A stretch of 64,000 nucleotides of DNA, from the NCBI RefSeq assembly GCF_041146795.1, contig NC_135168.1, positions 40,602,870 to 40,666,869 on the forward strand, in the 5' to 3' direction. The position numbers and the translations under genes were made by a program. Numbering within the stretch: the first letter of the stretch is position 1; every line of letters starts with the position of its first letter. The notes under the pieces were generated by a model, which saw only the letters and a list, made by a program, of their open reading frames with translations, had not been told where the DNA came from and ran no database searches. Below, piece by piece: positions 63,801 to 64,000 of the stretch. The stretch comes from Maylandia zebra (lineage: Eukaryota; Chordata; Actinopteri; Cichliformes; Cichlidae).

Positions 63801-64000
63801 GCCAAAGTTCAAGTTCCTGTCCCATCTTTGTAAACTTGTCAACCAACTCAGTCAAGTTTCTCTACAGTAGAACCTGCTTGTATTAATGTATTAATACTTA
63901 TTGAATTGACTGTATTAATTTCAGATTTATTTACCTTATTAAGATATTTGCTCTTTCACATTTTATTTTACCATTCTATTAAATTCATTATATATTTGTT
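63801..64000. other. Window end, non-coding
   Basis: AT-rich sequence with no recognisable feature. Confidence 0.6.

Noticed and set aside
58653-64000. Classical alpha or gamma constant exons
   Set aside because: No DWRYSAS- or DWRFSQ-like frame or lysine-rich C-terminus was found in any frame. They may lie beyond the window or not exist for this array.

Overview
The window is vertebrate nuclear DNA from a ray-finned (teleost) fish. It has large intron-less cadherin exons with GT donors, long AT-rich spacers, many (CA)n/(TATC)n/(ATT)n microsatellites, a fish-type interspersed repeat and a short hAT-type DNA transposon. Nothing in it is bacterial. I cannot name the species; the repeat style suggests a percomorph. 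All recognisable genes lie on the + strand and belong to the clustered protocadherin (Pcdh) locus, which encodes homophilic neuronal recognition proteins.

Layout. Positions 1-6868: no gene; microsatellites, a fish repeat and two CTCF-like motifs. Positions 6869-12827: one stand-alone protocadherin gene. It has a large ectodomain/membrane exon (6869-9391) followed by small cytoplasmic exons (candidate 11351-11424, then 12098-12225 and 12523-12827) and a poly(A) signal at 13359. Its tail resembles delta-2 protocadherins such as PCDH10 more than alpha, beta or gamma tails. Positions 13365-18219: spacer with a composite RE1-like plus CTCF-like site at 14364-14460. Positions 18220-58652: twelve tandem variable exons, called V1-V12 here, each with its own promoter and each ending in CAG|GT in phase 0. 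Positions 58653-64000: no further variable exon. I infer one short terminal exon at 61619-61651 that fits the shared donor phase and adds a 10-residue Ser/Thr tail, followed by a long 3' UTR.

How it works. By analogy with mammalian Pcdh clusters, each neuron would choose one or a few V promoters and splice that exon to the common downstream exon. The proteins would be single-pass membrane receptors with six cadherin repeats (EC1-EC6). EC1-EC4 give trans recognition and EC5-EC6 support cis association. In this array EC5, EC6, the membrane segment and the 86-residue cytoplasmic part are almost identical in all twelve exons. Diversity is therefore confined to EC1-EC3 or EC4.

Most notable points: (1) a promoter grammar of CGCT/CTCF-like box, then a CRE-like box about 36 bp downstream, then in six exons an RE1/REST-like element 79-88 bp downstream; (2) strong homogenisation of the 3' parts of the exons with boundaries at EC borders, including V11/V12, which differ only in EC1; (3) two tandem segmental duplications (V3/V5 and V6/V8); (4) the candidate short terminal exon; (5) an RE1+CTCF composite reminiscent of the mammalian HS5-1 enhancer; (6) an unexplained perfect 20-bp hairpin at 10661-10713. 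All functional statements are inferred from sequence. No alignment or database search was run.
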